A DNA stretch of 64,000 bases from Schlegelella_A sp036496385 (lineage in GTDB: Bacteria; Pseudomonadota; Gammaproteobacteria; Burkholderiales; Burkholderiaceae_C). Positions 1 through 8,460 of this stretch are shown here, in pieces. The DNA lies in the NCBI GenBank assembly GCA_036496385.1, contig DASXLD010000070.1, positions 1 through 64,000 on the forward strand. The letters run 5' to 3'. Every line of letters begins with the position of its first letter. Position 1 is the stretch's first letter. The notes under the pieces were generated by a model. The model ran no database searches. It worked only from the letters and a program-made list of their open reading frames with translations, and had not been told where the DNA came from. Made by a program: the position numbers and the translations under genes.

Positions 1-1029
1 GCTGCGTCGATTCAAGCCGTGACAAACGAGTTGGTGATCGGCCTTGCCCGTCACGCGCGCAAGGAGACGGGTGCGCGGAACCTCGTGCTTGCTGGAGGAG
101 TCGCGCTGAATTGCGTTGCCAACGGGCTGCTCCTGCGCGAGCGGGTCTTCGACGATCTGTGGATTCAGCCCGCTGCAGGCGATGCTGGAGGCGCGCTGGG
201 TGCCGCCCTACTCGTTCACCACAACTACTTCCAAGCACCGCGACAAGTAGCGGCGGATGGCCGGGACAGCCAACACGGCAGCTATCTCGGACCCGCATAC
301 CAATCCGCGGAAATTGCGGCTTTCTTGAACCGCCACGACTATCCGGCGGGCCGCGTCGAAGATGCACACGAGAGGGCGCGCAAGGTTGCCGCGGCGCTTG
401 CCGACGGCAAGGTGGTGGGATTCTTCTCCGGCCGCATGGAATTCGGCCCCCGTGCGCTGGGAGCCCGCTCGATTCTGGGCGATGCTCGGCGAGCGGATAC
501 CCAGAGCAAACTGAACTTGAAGATCAAGTACCGCGAATCGTTCCGTCCGTTCGCGCCCGCGGTGAGGGTCGAGGACGTCAGCGAATATTTCGAGCTGACG
601 GGCGAGAGTCCCTACATGCTGCTGGTCGCGCCGGTGCGAAAGGATCGGCGCCTGCCGATCGATCCCGATCTCTTTGAGAGCGACAGCGACGACGATCTGT
701 TGCGGATCGTGAATGAGGCCCGTTCGGACCTGCCGGCGATCACTCATGTGGATTACAGCGCGCGGGTCCAGACGGTTCATGCCGCCGACCATCCGGACTT
801 TTACGCGCTCATCGAGGCATTCAAGGAGATCACTGGCGTCGGCGTGCTGGTGAACACGTCGTTCAATGTGCGCGGGGAGCCGATCGTATGCAGCCCGAAG
901 GATGCATACCTATGTTTCATGCGCACCGAGATAGATCTTCTGGTCCTGGGAGAATTTCTGTTGTGGAAAGACGAACAGCCTCGTTTTGCCGACGACGGAA
1001 AGTGGCAAACGGAGTACGGGCATGACTGA
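1..1029 (+). CDS. Carbamoyltransferase, NodU/CmcH family (5' end outside window)
   Basis: The reading frame is open from the first base, so the visible 342 residues are the C-terminal part of a longer protein (family members are about 550-600 residues). It contains the glycine-rich ATP-binding segment LAGGVALNCVANG of the N-terminal kinase-like (YrdC-partner/Kae1-like) domain, followed by the C-terminal carbamoyltransferase domain with MEFGPRALGARSIL and NTSFNVRGEPIV. Family members transfer a carbamoyl group from carbamoyl phosphate to a sugar or antibiotic hydroxyl. Next to an exopolysaccharide operon, a role in modifying a surface glycan is a reasonable inference. The GTG at position 19 is an internal codon, not a credible start. 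The next gene starts inside its stop region. Confidence 0.9.
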   Translation, partial: AASIQAVTNELVIGLARHARKETGARNLVLAGGVALNCVANGLLLRERVFDDLWIQPAAGDAGGALGAALLVHHNYFQAPRQVAADGRDSQHGSYLGPAYQSAEIAAFLNRHDYPAGRVEDAHERARKVAAALADGKVVGFFSGRMEFGPRALGARSILGDARRADTQSKLNLKIKYRESFRPFAPAVRVEDVSEYFELTGESPYMLLVAPVRKDRRLPIDPDLFESDSDDDLLRIVNEARSDLPAITHVDYSARVQTVHAADHPDFYALIEAFKEITGVGVLVNTSFNVRGEPIVCSPKDAYLCFMRTEIDLLVLGEFLLWKDEQPRFADDGKWQTEYGHD

Positions 1030-1372
1030 CAAACTCGATTCGCAGATCGATCGATTCTTCGGCGAGCGGATGCTGCCGCTGGCGACGAAGGCCAAGTCGG
1101 CCGGCGTACGATTTCTGGAGACCGGTTTCGAGCGCGATGCGCCCACGTACTACGTGCAGCGGTCGCGGAAGACCATGTCCAAGGCAGACTTCGAATCGGG
1201 AGGGTGCGTATCGCCGGAGACGGTCGAGGCGGATCTTCAGGCGCTGTGGCGGGATGAAAGAAGCACAGGTCTGAACACGCTCAGTGCCGGAATGGCCGCC
1301 CTCGCCAAGGACTTGCGGACGGTGAGCAAGGATGAGAGCGAGGTGTCGAATTTCACCTACGTGATGTTCTGA
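1022..1372 (+). CDS. Small conserved protein following the carbamoyltransferase
   Basis: This is a 116-residue protein whose ATG overlaps the carbamoyltransferase stop by 8 bases, so the two are probably translationally coupled. I chose ATG 1022 because an upstream ATG at 986 lies deep inside the preceding gene. The protein is soluble, charged, without signal peptide or membrane segment, and contains a short conserved-looking stretch near residues 48-90. I recognise it only as a type of small protein found beside carbamoyltransferases in polysaccharide loci; no activity can be assigned. It ends shortly before the convergent exosortase gene. Confidence 0.7.
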   Translation: MTDKLDSQIDRFFGERMLPLATKAKSAGVRFLETGFERDAPTYYVQRSRKTMSKADFESGGCVSPETVEADLQALWRDERSTGLNTLSAGMAALAKDLRTVSKDESEVSNFTYVMF

Positions 1373-1428
1373 TCCCGTTGGTCCGGTGCCTGACTTCAAG
1401 TCGGCAGCTGGCCGCTCGCCCGCGACGG

Positions 1429-2349
1429 CTAGACCGCTGCCGGAGCCTCGGGTGCCGCGGGCGGCGGGGGCCTGCGGTCGTCGTTCGTCAGCAGCCGTGC
1501 GAGCACGGCGTCGAGCGCGAAGAAGAAGGCCAGCGCCACCAGCATCAGGACCATGCCGGCGGTGCCGTGCAGAAAGCCCTGACCGGCCTCGTCGCCGAAG
1601 TGATAGGTGATCAGCACGAGCACGATGACGCGAACGATGTTCGCGACGAACGCGATCGGCAGGATGCTCGCCAGCATGATGGCGTTGTGGAGCTTGTTCC
1701 GCCGGCCCATGATGTACATGAAGAGCGTCCCGAGCGCCGACAGGCTGTACATCGAGTGCAGGCCCGAGCATGCGTCGGCCACGAGCATCTGGTACTGGCC
1801 GATCTCGAGGATGACGCCGTTGCGGGAGATCGGATAGCCGACGTCGTACAGGAGCTCGACGACGATGACCGAGATCCACTGCTTGAGAGGGCCCGTCACC
1901 GCATCGACGATGATTCCCGGCAGCGGAATCATGAAGATGAAGTAGAAGAGGGCGAACCAGGCGACCCGGATCGCGCCCTTCCCCTTCAGGAGCAAGAGGA
2001 CGCCGGCGACAACCAATGGCTGGGAGCCGAACTCGAAGATCGAGATCTCGAACACTCGGCCGACGAAATAGACCAACAGGCCGAACACGAAGATCGGCCA
2101 GCCCCAGGCGGGCGCGGGTTTCGTGGCGACGCTGGCGATCGGGCCGCGCAGGCCCCAGAACAGCCACAGCATGACGAGCAGGATCAACGCTCCGTGCGCT
2201 TGTTCGTCGCTCTGCCAGATGCCGTTTGCGGCCCACCAGTACAACGGCAGGTACATCGCGGCGTAGCCGGCGACGGCGATCCACCACGGCAGGTCATCCG
2301 CGTTGGGAGTGAGCCGGCTCGGCATCGCGCCGGGCAGTACGCCGCTCAC
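1429..2349 (-). CDS. xrtB: Exosortase B (XrtB/EpsB-type transpeptidase)
   Basis: This is a multi-pass membrane cysteine protease/transpeptidase of 306 residues with about eight hydrophobic segments. The exosortase triad is visible: Cys194 in the DACSGLHSM motif, Arg240 in ANIVRV, and a downstream His near 261 in LHGTAG. Exosortases cleave and sort PEP-CTERM proteins that carry a C-terminal PEP tag, normally in organisms that make exopolysaccharide. The gene is the last of the leftward eps operon; its GTG start overlaps the epsG stop (GTGA), implying coupling. The C-terminus is an Ala/Pro-rich tail. The order D-E-F-G-XrtB points to the XrtB subtype rather than XrtA. No epsI-like gene follows; instead a convergent gene begins. 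Confidence 0.92.
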   Translation of the reverse strand: MSGVLPGAMPSRLTPNADDLPWWIAVAGYAAMYLPLYWWAANGIWQSDEQAHGALILLVMLWLFWGLRGPIASVATKPAPAWGWPIFVFGLLVYFVGRVFEISIFEFGSQPLVVAGVLLLLKGKGAIRVAWFALFYFIFMIPLPGIIVDAVTGPLKQWISVIVVELLYDVGYPISRNGVILEIGQYQMLVADACSGLHSMYSLSALGTLFMYIMGRRNKLHNAIMLASILPIAFVANIVRVIVLVLITYHFGDEAGQGFLHGTAGMVLMLVALAFFFALDAVLARLLTNDDRRPPPPAAPEAPAAV

Positions 2350-3254
2350 TTCGCCTTCTTCTTCTTCTTGAGCGGGACTTCGTTCAGCACCGAGCCGATC
2401 ACGGCGACGCCCGCATCCATCAGGCCCTGCACGAGGTCGGTGTAGGCGGCGACACGGGTCGAGCCGGCACGCGCGACGGCGAGCGCGGCGCCGGTGCGCA
2501 CGGCGATCATCGCCGCGTCCTCGCCGCTGGAGATCGACGGCGTGTCGACGATGACGACGTCGTACGCGGTCTTGGCCTGGATCATGAACTCGTCGAAGTT
2601 GAGGCGGTTGAGCAGCTCGAGCGGGTTCGGTGGCGTCGGCCCGGCCGGCAACACCGAGAGGCCGGCGAGGTCGGAGATGCGAACGATCGCCTCCTCGCGC
2701 GAGCGGCCGGCCAGCAGGGTCGACAGGCCGATCTGGTTCTCGAGATGGAACAGGTAATGCTGGCGTGGCTCGCGCATGTCGGCATCGACCAGAAGCGTGC
2801 GCTCGCCGAGCTGCGAGAAGACGATCGCGAGGTTGGCCGCCAGATAGCTGCGACCTTCGCTGCGTTCGGCGCCGACGACCGTCAGGACCTGGCGCTCCTC
2901 GGCGCGGTCGAACCAGCGCAGCATCAGCTGGCTGCGGATCGCGCGCAACTGCTCGACCCGGGTGCTGAACGGCTGGTAGGCCGCAACCAGCTCGTCGCTC
3001 AGCGGCCGGATGTCGCCTGGAGTCTTGCGAAGGTAGGCGTAGGCGAACTGGCGCGAGAGGGCGAACTGGATGTCGGCTTCGCTGATCAGCCCGAGCCGCA
3101 TCGCCGCCTCGCCGAAGCGCAGGTTCTGCTGCTTCTGGTACTGGAGGACGCGCTCGGCGTCCTCGGGCGTTAACTGTCCGCCGTCGACCAGGATGGCACC
3201 GAGCGTGCGCGTCGCGCGCGCCGGAGTGCCGAGCATCGAGACGGCTGTCTTCAT
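2346..3254 (-). CDS. epsG: Chain-length determinant tyrosine kinase EpsG (BY-kinase-like)
   Basis: This 302-residue cytoplasmic ATPase partners with EpsF in polysaccharide chain-length control and export. Residues about 15-75 resemble the N-terminal domain of type II secretion ATPases (GQLTPEDAERVLQYQKQQ...). The P-loop region GAERSEGRSY (about 128-137) carries Arg where classical Walker A has Lys, and is followed by the Walker A' LLVDADMREP and the Walker B VVIVDTPS. There is no C-terminal tyrosine cluster; the protein ends in a Lys-rich tail (PLKKKKKAK), so autophosphorylation of the usual kind is not evident. ATG overlaps the epsF stop by 4 bases (ATGA). Confidence 0.9.
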   Translation of the reverse strand: MKTAVSMLGTPARATRTLGAILVDGGQLTPEDAERVLQYQKQQNLRFGEAAMRLGLISEADIQFALSRQFAYAYLRKTPGDIRPLSDELVAAYQPFSTRVEQLRAIRSQLMLRWFDRAEERQVLTVVGAERSEGRSYLAANLAIVFSQLGERTLLVDADMREPRQHYLFHLENQIGLSTLLAGRSREEAIVRISDLAGLSVLPAGPTPPNPLELLNRLNFDEFMIQAKTAYDVVIVDTPSISSGEDAAMIAVRTGAALAVARAGSTRVAAYTDLVQGLMDAGVAVIGSVLNEVPLKKKKKAK

Positions 3255-4672
3255 GAGCGAATCACCGGAGCGGCCAGCGCCGGACGCGTCGGCGCGTTGC
3301 TGATCATGAGCAAGCGGCGGAAGATCGGCTGCTTCGACCCTTGCGGCCTGAGCACCCCGATCACCGGCACGCCGGCGACGACGATCAGGTCCTGCGGCTG
3401 GCGCACGCGCCGGTCCATCACCTCCATGCCGAGCGCGGCGAGGATGCCGGCGGCAAGCCCGCCGAGCAGCGACGCCACGATACCGAGCGTGATCCGCGGC
3501 CGCGACGGCTCGAGCGGTTCGACAGCGGGGCTCAGCAGACGCGTGTTGGACATGTTGTTCTGGCCCTCGAGATTGGTGACACCGACGCGCTGGATGACGG
3601 CGTCGTAGGCACGCTGCGCCGCGTCGACGTCGCGCTGGAAGACCGCGATCTGGTCGCGATCGGAGCGCATCGAGAGAACCTGCTTCTTCTGCATGTCGAC
3701 CAGGATCTGCAGCTCATTGACTTTTTGCGAGCTGCCTCGGCTGGAGGTCGACGTGCCGCCGGCGACGCGCCGGGTCTCTGCCGCCAGCTGGCGCTTCAGC
3801 TCGTTGATCTCCGCCACCTGCTGCATGCGCGCCGGATGATTCTTGCCGACGATGCTGCTCATTTCCGTCAGCTTGGTCTCGGCAGCAGCGATCTGCGCCT
3901 TGAGGCCGTTCACGGCCGGACTGTTCAGAACGTCCGGCGACGTCTCGCTGCCGGTGTTGCGCTGCCGCGTCTCGAAATCGATTCGCTCCGCCTGCGCCAT
4001 CGCGAGCTGCGTGATCAGGGTGTTGTAGCGCGCCGTCTCCTGGTCGAGGCGTTCGTCGGTGACGACGATCCCCTTCGACTGTTGGAACTTCGACAACTTC
4101 GCCTGCGCCTGCTCGAGGTTTGCCCGCAGAGACTTCGCCTGCTCCTCGAGGAACGCGCTCGACTGCCGCGCCGGCGCGACGCGCAGCTCGACCGAGACAT
4201 CCATGTACGCCTGCGCGAACGCGTTCGCGGCCGCTTGCGCGAAGATCGGGTCCGGGGCCACGAAGCTCAGGTTGATGATGTTGCTGCCACGCCCCGGTTC
4301 CACCGCGAGGCCGTGCTGGAGGACTCCGGCGAAGTAACGCTCGAGAGGAATCTTGGCCTTGGTCTCCTCCCGCCATTGCGCTACGGCAGCGGCCGAGCGC
4401 TCGACGCCGAGGAGCTTGACGGCACGCGACGCGACACGCTCGCTCTTCAGGATCTCGACCTGCGTCGCCATGTAGCTCGGTGCCGCGAGGGCGGGGGCCA
4501 GCGCGCCCAAGGCGGGATCCATTCTCATCTCGACGACCAAGGACGTGTCCGCCGTGTACTGACGCGGCATCAGCAGCGTGATCGCGACGCCGGCGGCCGC
4601 AACCAGCCCGAACAGGCCCAGAACCAGCCACTTGCGTGCCCAGAGAATCCGAAGGTATTGGTTCAGGATCAC
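3251..4672 (-). CDS. epsF: Chain-length determinant protein EpsF (Wzz/GNVR family)
   Basis: This is an inner-membrane polysaccharide co-polymerase of 473 residues. One transmembrane segment lies at residues about 15-37 and a second near 395-415, flanking a large periplasmic region with predicted coiled coils (EEQAKSLRANLEQAQAKL and the segment around residues 300-345). The C-terminal PxxP-like region before the second membrane span (LSPAVEPLEPSRPRI) is typical of Wzz/GNVR proteins. It sets glycan chain length together with EpsG. It lies 9 bases downstream of epsE and its stop overlaps the epsG start, so the operon is tightly coupled. Confidence 0.92.
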   Translation of the reverse strand: MILNQYLRILWARKWLVLGLFGLVAAAGVAITLLMPRQYTADTSLVVEMRMDPALGALAPALAAPSYMATQVEILKSERVASRAVKLLGVERSAAAVAQWREETKAKIPLERYFAGVLQHGLAVEPGRGSNIINLSFVAPDPIFAQAAANAFAQAYMDVSVELRVAPARQSSAFLEEQAKSLRANLEQAQAKLSKFQQSKGIVVTDERLDQETARYNTLITQLAMAQAERIDFETRQRNTGSETSPDVLNSPAVNGLKAQIAAAETKLTEMSSIVGKNHPARMQQVAEINELKRQLAAETRRVAGGTSTSSRGSSQKVNELQILVDMQKKQVLSMRSDRDQIAVFQRDVDAAQRAYDAVIQRVGVTNLEGQNNMSNTRLLSPAVEPLEPSRPRITLGIVASLLGGLAAGILAALGMEVMDRRVRQPQDLIVVAGVPVIGVLRPQGSKQPIFRRLLMISNAPTRPALAAPVIRS

Positions 4673-4681
4673 GGCATCACC

Positions 4682-5506
4682 TCAGAAGAGCGATTCCTTG
4701 ACATAGATGACGTCGTCGCGCTCGACGGGATCGGTCATCTTCAGCTCGAGGATCTTGTCTGCCCCCGATGCGTCCTTGCGATGGACCTGGATGCCCCGCT
4801 CGGTGCCGCGCGGCGAGAGGCCGCCGGCCTGGGCCAGCGCCTGCCTCAGCGTCATGCCGCGCTCGAGGCGCAGTTGGCCCGGGCGCTGGACCTCGCCGTA
4901 CATGTAGAACGTAGGCGCGTGGTCGACATAGATGATGTCGCCGTTCTCGACCGGCACGTCGAGATCGGCGCGCCCCTTCTGCAGCACGAGCGGCAGGTCG
5001 ATGTCGAGCTTGACGGGCTTGCCGTCCCGGTTGCCGACCAGCGTGACGATGTCGGCGCCGCCGGGAACGACACCCCCGGCCGCCGCGATCATCTCCGAGA
5101 CCTTGCTGCCGACGATCTCGATCGGATAGCGCCCGGGCTTGGCCACCTGGCCGAGGATCGAGATCTGGCTGCTCTTGATCTGCGTCGTCTGGATCGTGAC
5201 CTGCGGCCGGATCACGAAGCTGCCGTCGCGCAGCATCTTCTCGATCCGCTCCTGGGCCTGGGGAATCGACAGGCCGCCGATCGTCACGGCGCCGATGAGC
5301 GGAAAGTTGATCTGGCCGTTCTCGGAGACGCGCGCGTCGACGGCCAGATCGGGGTTCTGGTAGACCGTGATCCTGACCACGTCGCCGACACCCAGCACAG
5401 GCTCCGGGCGCTGCGGCGCCTGCGCGAGCGCGACACTGCTCGCGCAGGTGAATAGCAGCAGCGTACGGGCAGTGAATTGCGCGAAGCGTGCGACCAGAGA
5501 GTTCAC
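4682..5506 (-). CDS. epsE: Polysaccharide export outer-membrane protein EpsE (Wza-like)
   Basis: This 274-residue secreted protein has an N-terminal signal peptide (residues about 1-28, ending SVALAQA), a Poly_export domain (LGVGDVVRITVYQNPDL... about 38-110) and soluble-ligand-binding-beta-grasp (SLBB) repeats (ILGQVAKPGRYPI near 118 and YGEVQRPGQLRL near 205). It forms the periplasmic/outer-membrane channel for the exported polysaccharide. No lipobox cysteine is at the usual position, unlike Wza. ATG overlaps the epsD stop (ATGA). Confidence 0.93.
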   Translation of the reverse strand: MNSLVARFAQFTARTLLLFTCASSVALAQAPQRPEPVLGVGDVVRITVYQNPDLAVDARVSENGQINFPLIGAVTIGGLSIPQAQERIEKMLRDGSFVIRPQVTIQTTQIKSSQISILGQVAKPGRYPIEIVGSKVSEMIAAAGGVVPGGADIVTLVGNRDGKPVKLDIDLPLVLQKGRADLDVPVENGDIIYVDHAPTFYMYGEVQRPGQLRLERGMTLRQALAQAGGLSPRGTERGIQVHRKDASGADKILELKMTDPVERDDVIYVKESLF

Positions 5507-6561
5507 TTCAGTCCCTTCAAGCCTCTGTCAAGCGTCGCCGTGCTGGGCGTCGACGCCGCGTTCGAGTCGATCGGAGCGATGTCGACCTGCGGCGCCGCGT
5601 TGACCTCCGATGCGGGCTGCGTCGCCGGCAACGCGGTCATCGGTGGCAACTCCGGTGCCGACGCCGGCCGGTACGGCGACTTTTCCGCGTCGGCGGTGAA
5701 GTCACCGAGATACTCGATCTTGGCCGCACTGCGCAGCGCTGCCAAGTCGTCGGCGACGAGCTTGCGCTTGCGCTCGTTGCGCAGGAACTGCTCGATCGCC
5801 GGCCGCGCCCGGTCGAGCGTCACCGGTTCCGAGCGCGAGCCGGCGAGGTAGAGCACCTGCGCGCCGCCCGGACGAACGTTGAAGCTCGCCTGGCCGTCCT
5901 TCATCTTGCCGAACTGGTCGACGGCGGCGAGCGGCAGCTGCTCGGCGGCCCGCACCGCCTCTCCCCCGACGTAGCGGATGTTGTTGGCCTTGAGGTAGGC
6001 AACGAAGTCGGCGAAGCTCTTCGAGCCGACCAGCATGTTCTTCAGGCTCTCGACCTGCTCCGGCGAGGCCTCGATGTTGACCTCCTGCAGGCTGTAGACG
6101 CGGCGCTGCGAGAACAGTGCCGGATGGGCCTGGTAGTACGCCTCGACCTCGGCCGGCGTCGGCTTGGGCGCACCCTCGCTGACCTTCTCGAGGTAGGCGC
6201 GCGAAATGATCTCGCGCCGCGCCGCCTCGATCTGCTGGACGACGCGCGGGTCGCGGTCGAGCTTCTGGTCCTGCGCCTTCTGCAGGGCGAGCTCCTGGTC
6301 GATCAGGCGCTCGAGCACCTGGCGGCTCGCCGACGCTGCCTGCGAGGCCGGCACTGCCCGCTGCTGGCTGAGCAGGAAGTTGATCTGGTGGACCGTGATC
6401 TCTTCCTTGTTGACCTTGGCCGCGGTCTGCGTCGCCTGCTTTTCCTTGTTCTTGCTGCAGCCGGCGAGGAGAGCGACTCCCACCGTGATGGCCAGCGCCG
6501 CGATACGCACGGCGCCGAGGCGGCGCCCGGGGCGCGAACAGGACGAAAGCTTCAGGGTCAT
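5503..6561 (-). CDS. epsD: Peptidyl-prolyl isomerase-like lipoprotein EpsD
   Basis: The product is 352 residues, beginning at the ATG at 6561; a longer frame upstream lacks coding character. The signal peptide ends in a lipobox LLAGC (Cys about residue 35), predicting a lipoprotein. The middle resembles SurA/PrsA-like PPIase chaperones of the EpsD family: a helical N-terminal chaperone part (residues about 48-150) and a parvulin-like region with weak conservation (about 150-270). The C-terminal 70 residues are Pro/Ala-rich and probably disordered. It is the first gene of the leftward eps operon and is transcribed away from the S41 protease gene. Confidence 0.9.
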   Translation of the reverse strand: MTLKLSSCSRPGRRLGAVRIAALAITVGVALLAGCSKNKEKQATQTAAKVNKEEITVHQINFLLSQQRAVPASQAASASRQVLERLIDQELALQKAQDQKLDRDPRVVQQIEAARREIISRAYLEKVSEGAPKPTPAEVEAYYQAHPALFSQRRVYSLQEVNIEASPEQVESLKNMLVGSKSFADFVAYLKANNIRYVGGEAVRAAEQLPLAAVDQFGKMKDGQASFNVRPGGAQVLYLAGSRSEPVTLDRARPAIEQFLRNERKRKLVADDLAALRSAAKIEYLGDFTADAEKSPYRPASAPELPPMTALPATQPASEVNAAPQVDIAPIDSNAASTPSTATLDRGLKGLK

Positions 6562-6941
6562 GGAAGGCTCACTCGTGGTTCGGCCCATCTCGGCCAGGGC
6601 GGACCGCGGAGTGTATTGCGAGGGCGAATCACTGCCCCCGGCGCGGCGTGCAAAAGTGCCCGGCGGCGGAGGATATGCCCGGAGCGCGCCGTGGCAACCC
6701 CCACGAACACGGGGCGCCCTGGCGAGCTCGGCCGGCGACGGCGGCGCCCGGGCAGGCCACCCGGGCAGGTCATCTGGGCGGGCGCCCGGGTGGGACCGCC
6801 CGCGGGGCCTTGACAATCGGATGCGAAACGCAACTTTGCCCAGGAGGCCGGGCTTCGGAATTGCTCGCCGGAATATACTGGGATCGCGAGGCTGCGCGAG
6901 TGGGTGCGGCGGCGTTGCGCCGCGTAATGAAAGGGTTGTTC
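6562..6941. promoter_or_regulatory. Divergent intergenic region between epsD and the S41 protease gene
   Basis: This 380-base gene-free stretch must hold the promoters for the eps operon and the protease gene. Visible elements: a TATACT hexamer at 6874-6879 as a candidate -10 for the rightward gene, a TACACT hexamer on the minus strand at 6615-6610 as a candidate -10 for epsD, and three CCCGGG palindromes at 6747, 6760 and 6785. The first two palindromes lie in a direct repeat CCCGGGCAGG (6747-6756 and 6760-6769). Neither -10 has a good -35 at 16-18 bases. The repeats could be an operator, but the region is simply GC-rich and this is uncertain. Confidence 0.4.
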
Positions 6942-8384
6942 ATGGGGGTCAAACTGAAAGTCGCCGGTTGGCTGGCGTTGGGCGCCGTCACCGGTGCTTT
7001 GGCGACGATGCAACTCGAGGCGACCGCGCGCAACTCGGTCTCGCGCCTGCCGATCGAGGAGCTACAGCAGCTTGCCGCCGTGTTCGGGATGGTCAAGACC
7101 GACTACGTCGAGCCGGTCGACGAGAAGAAGCTGATCAGCGACGCGATCGGCGGCATGGTCGCCGGCCTCGACCCGCATTCGCAGTACTTCGACAAGAAGA
7201 GCTTCAAGGAATTCCGCGAGGCGACCACCGGCCGCTTTGTCGGCATCGGCATCGAGATGGGCATGGAAGACGGCCTGGTGAAAGTCGTCACGCCGATCGA
7301 AGGCTCGCCCGCGTTTCGCGCCGGCCTGAAGAGCGGTGACCTCATCACCAAGATCGACGACACGCTCGTCAAGGGCCTGACGGTCGACCAGGCCGTCAAG
7401 CGCATGCGCGGCGAGCCGAACACCAAGGTTGTCCTGACCGTCTTTCGCAAGAGCGAGGGCCGTACCTTCCCGGTCAACATCATCCGCGAGGAAATCCGCA
7501 CCCAGAGCGTCCGCGCCAAGATGATCGAGCCCGGCTACGGCTGGGTCCGCGTCAGCCAGTTCCAGGATCGCACGGTCGAGGACTTCGTGGCCAAGGTGGC
7601 CGACCTCTACCGCCAGGACCCGAACCTGAAGGGCCTCGTCCTCGACCTGCGCAACGACCCCGGCGGCCTGCTCGAAGGCGCGATCGCGATCTCGGCGGCG
7701 TTCCTGCCCTCCGATGCCGTCGTCGTCACGACCAATGGCCAGATTCCCGACTCGAAGGCGACATTTCGCGCCTCGCCGGAGTTCTACCAGCGCCGCGGCG
7801 GCAGCGACGTGCTGCGCCGCCTGCCGGATGCGGTCAAGAAGGTGCCGCTGATCGTCCTCGTCAACGAAGGCTCGGCGTCGGCGAGCGAGATCGTCGCCGG
7901 CGCGCTGCAGGACTACAAGCGCGGCATCATCATGGGCGCGCAGACCTTCGGCAAGGGCTCGGTGCAGACGGTGCGCCAGCTCTCGCCCGACACGGCGCTG
8001 AAGATCACCACCGCGCGCTACTACACGCCGAGCGGAGCGTCGATCCAGGCCAAGGGCATCGTTCCCGACGTCATGCTCGACGAGACCGCCGAGGGCAACC
8101 TGTTCGCCGCGCTGCGCACCCGCGAGGCCGATCTCGAGAAGCATCTGCAGAGCGGTCAGGGCGCCGAGATCAAGGACGAGGCGCGCGAGAAGGCACGCGA
8201 GGAAGCCCGCAAGAAATACGAGGCCGAGATCGCGACCCGCAGTGGCGCGCCCAAGCCGCCGCCCGAGTTCGGAAGCGCCGAGGACTTCCAGCTCTCGCAG
8301 GCGCTCAACCGGCTGAAGGGCAAGACCGTGATGGCCAGCAAGACTGCGGTCGAGCGCAAGGCCGAGGTCGAGACGACCAACTGA
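6942..8384 (+). CDS. S41-family carboxy-terminal processing protease (CtpA-like)
   Basis: This is a 480-residue periplasmic serine protease. I chose ATG 6942 because AAAGGG lies six bases upstream and the protein then begins with a normal signal/anchor (residues 1-25); an in-frame ATG at 6927 is the alternative. Domains in order: the N-terminal helical part (35-95), a PDZ domain (about 100-175, GIGIEMG...GSPAFRAGLKSGD) and the S41 catalytic core. The Ser nucleophile lies in NEGSASASE (about 308-316) and the catalytic Lys in FGKGS (Lys338). The C-terminus is charged and probably coiled. It processes or degrades envelope proteins; it sits divergently from the eps operon, but a functional link is not shown. 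A terminator-like hairpin follows. Confidence 0.92.
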   Translation: MGVKLKVAGWLALGAVTGALATMQLEATARNSVSRLPIEELQQLAAVFGMVKTDYVEPVDEKKLISDAIGGMVAGLDPHSQYFDKKSFKEFREATTGRFVGIGIEMGMEDGLVKVVTPIEGSPAFRAGLKSGDLITKIDDTLVKGLTVDQAVKRMRGEPNTKVVLTVFRKSEGRTFPVNIIREEIRTQSVRAKMIEPGYGWVRVSQFQDRTVEDFVAKVADLYRQDPNLKGLVLDLRNDPGGLLEGAIAISAAFLPSDAVVVTTNGQIPDSKATFRASPEFYQRRGGSDVLRRLPDAVKKVPLIVLVNEGSASASEIVAGALQDYKRGIIMGAQTFGKGSVQTVRQLSPDTALKITTARYYTPSGASIQAKGIVPDVMLDETAEGNLFAALRTREADLEKHLQSGQGAEIKDEAREKAREEARKKYEAEIATRSGAPKPPPEFGSAEDFQLSQALNRLKGKTVMASKTAVERKAEVETTN

Positions 8385-8405
8385 GCGCGGCCGCCCCGCC
8401 CGCAG

Positions 8406-8437
8406 CGAAACGCCCGTGCCCCGCGCGGGCGTTTTCG
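8406..8437 (+). terminator. Rho-independent terminator after the S41 protease gene
   Basis: Twenty-one bases after the stop codon there is an inverted repeat, CGAAACGCCCG (8406-8416) and CGGGCGTTTTCG (8426-8437), with a 9-base loop. A short T-run (8432-8435) lies on the 3' arm. The stem is strong and perfectly placed, so this is probably the terminator of the protease transcript; the short T tract may limit efficiency. Confidence 0.7.
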
Positions 8438-8460
8438 TTGGCGGATCTGCGATCGAGGCG

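Noticed and set aside
917..2287. A long minus-strand frame over the carbamoyltransferase end and exosortase
   Set aside because: Arg/Gly/Pro-rich shadow typical of GC-rich DNA; the exosortase and carbamoyltransferase frames have conserved motifs.
6810..6815. TTGACA hexamer in the eps/protease intergenic region as a -35 box
   Set aside because: No TATAAT-like hexamer lies 16-18 bases downstream; the best -10 (TATACT, 6874) is about 58 bases away.
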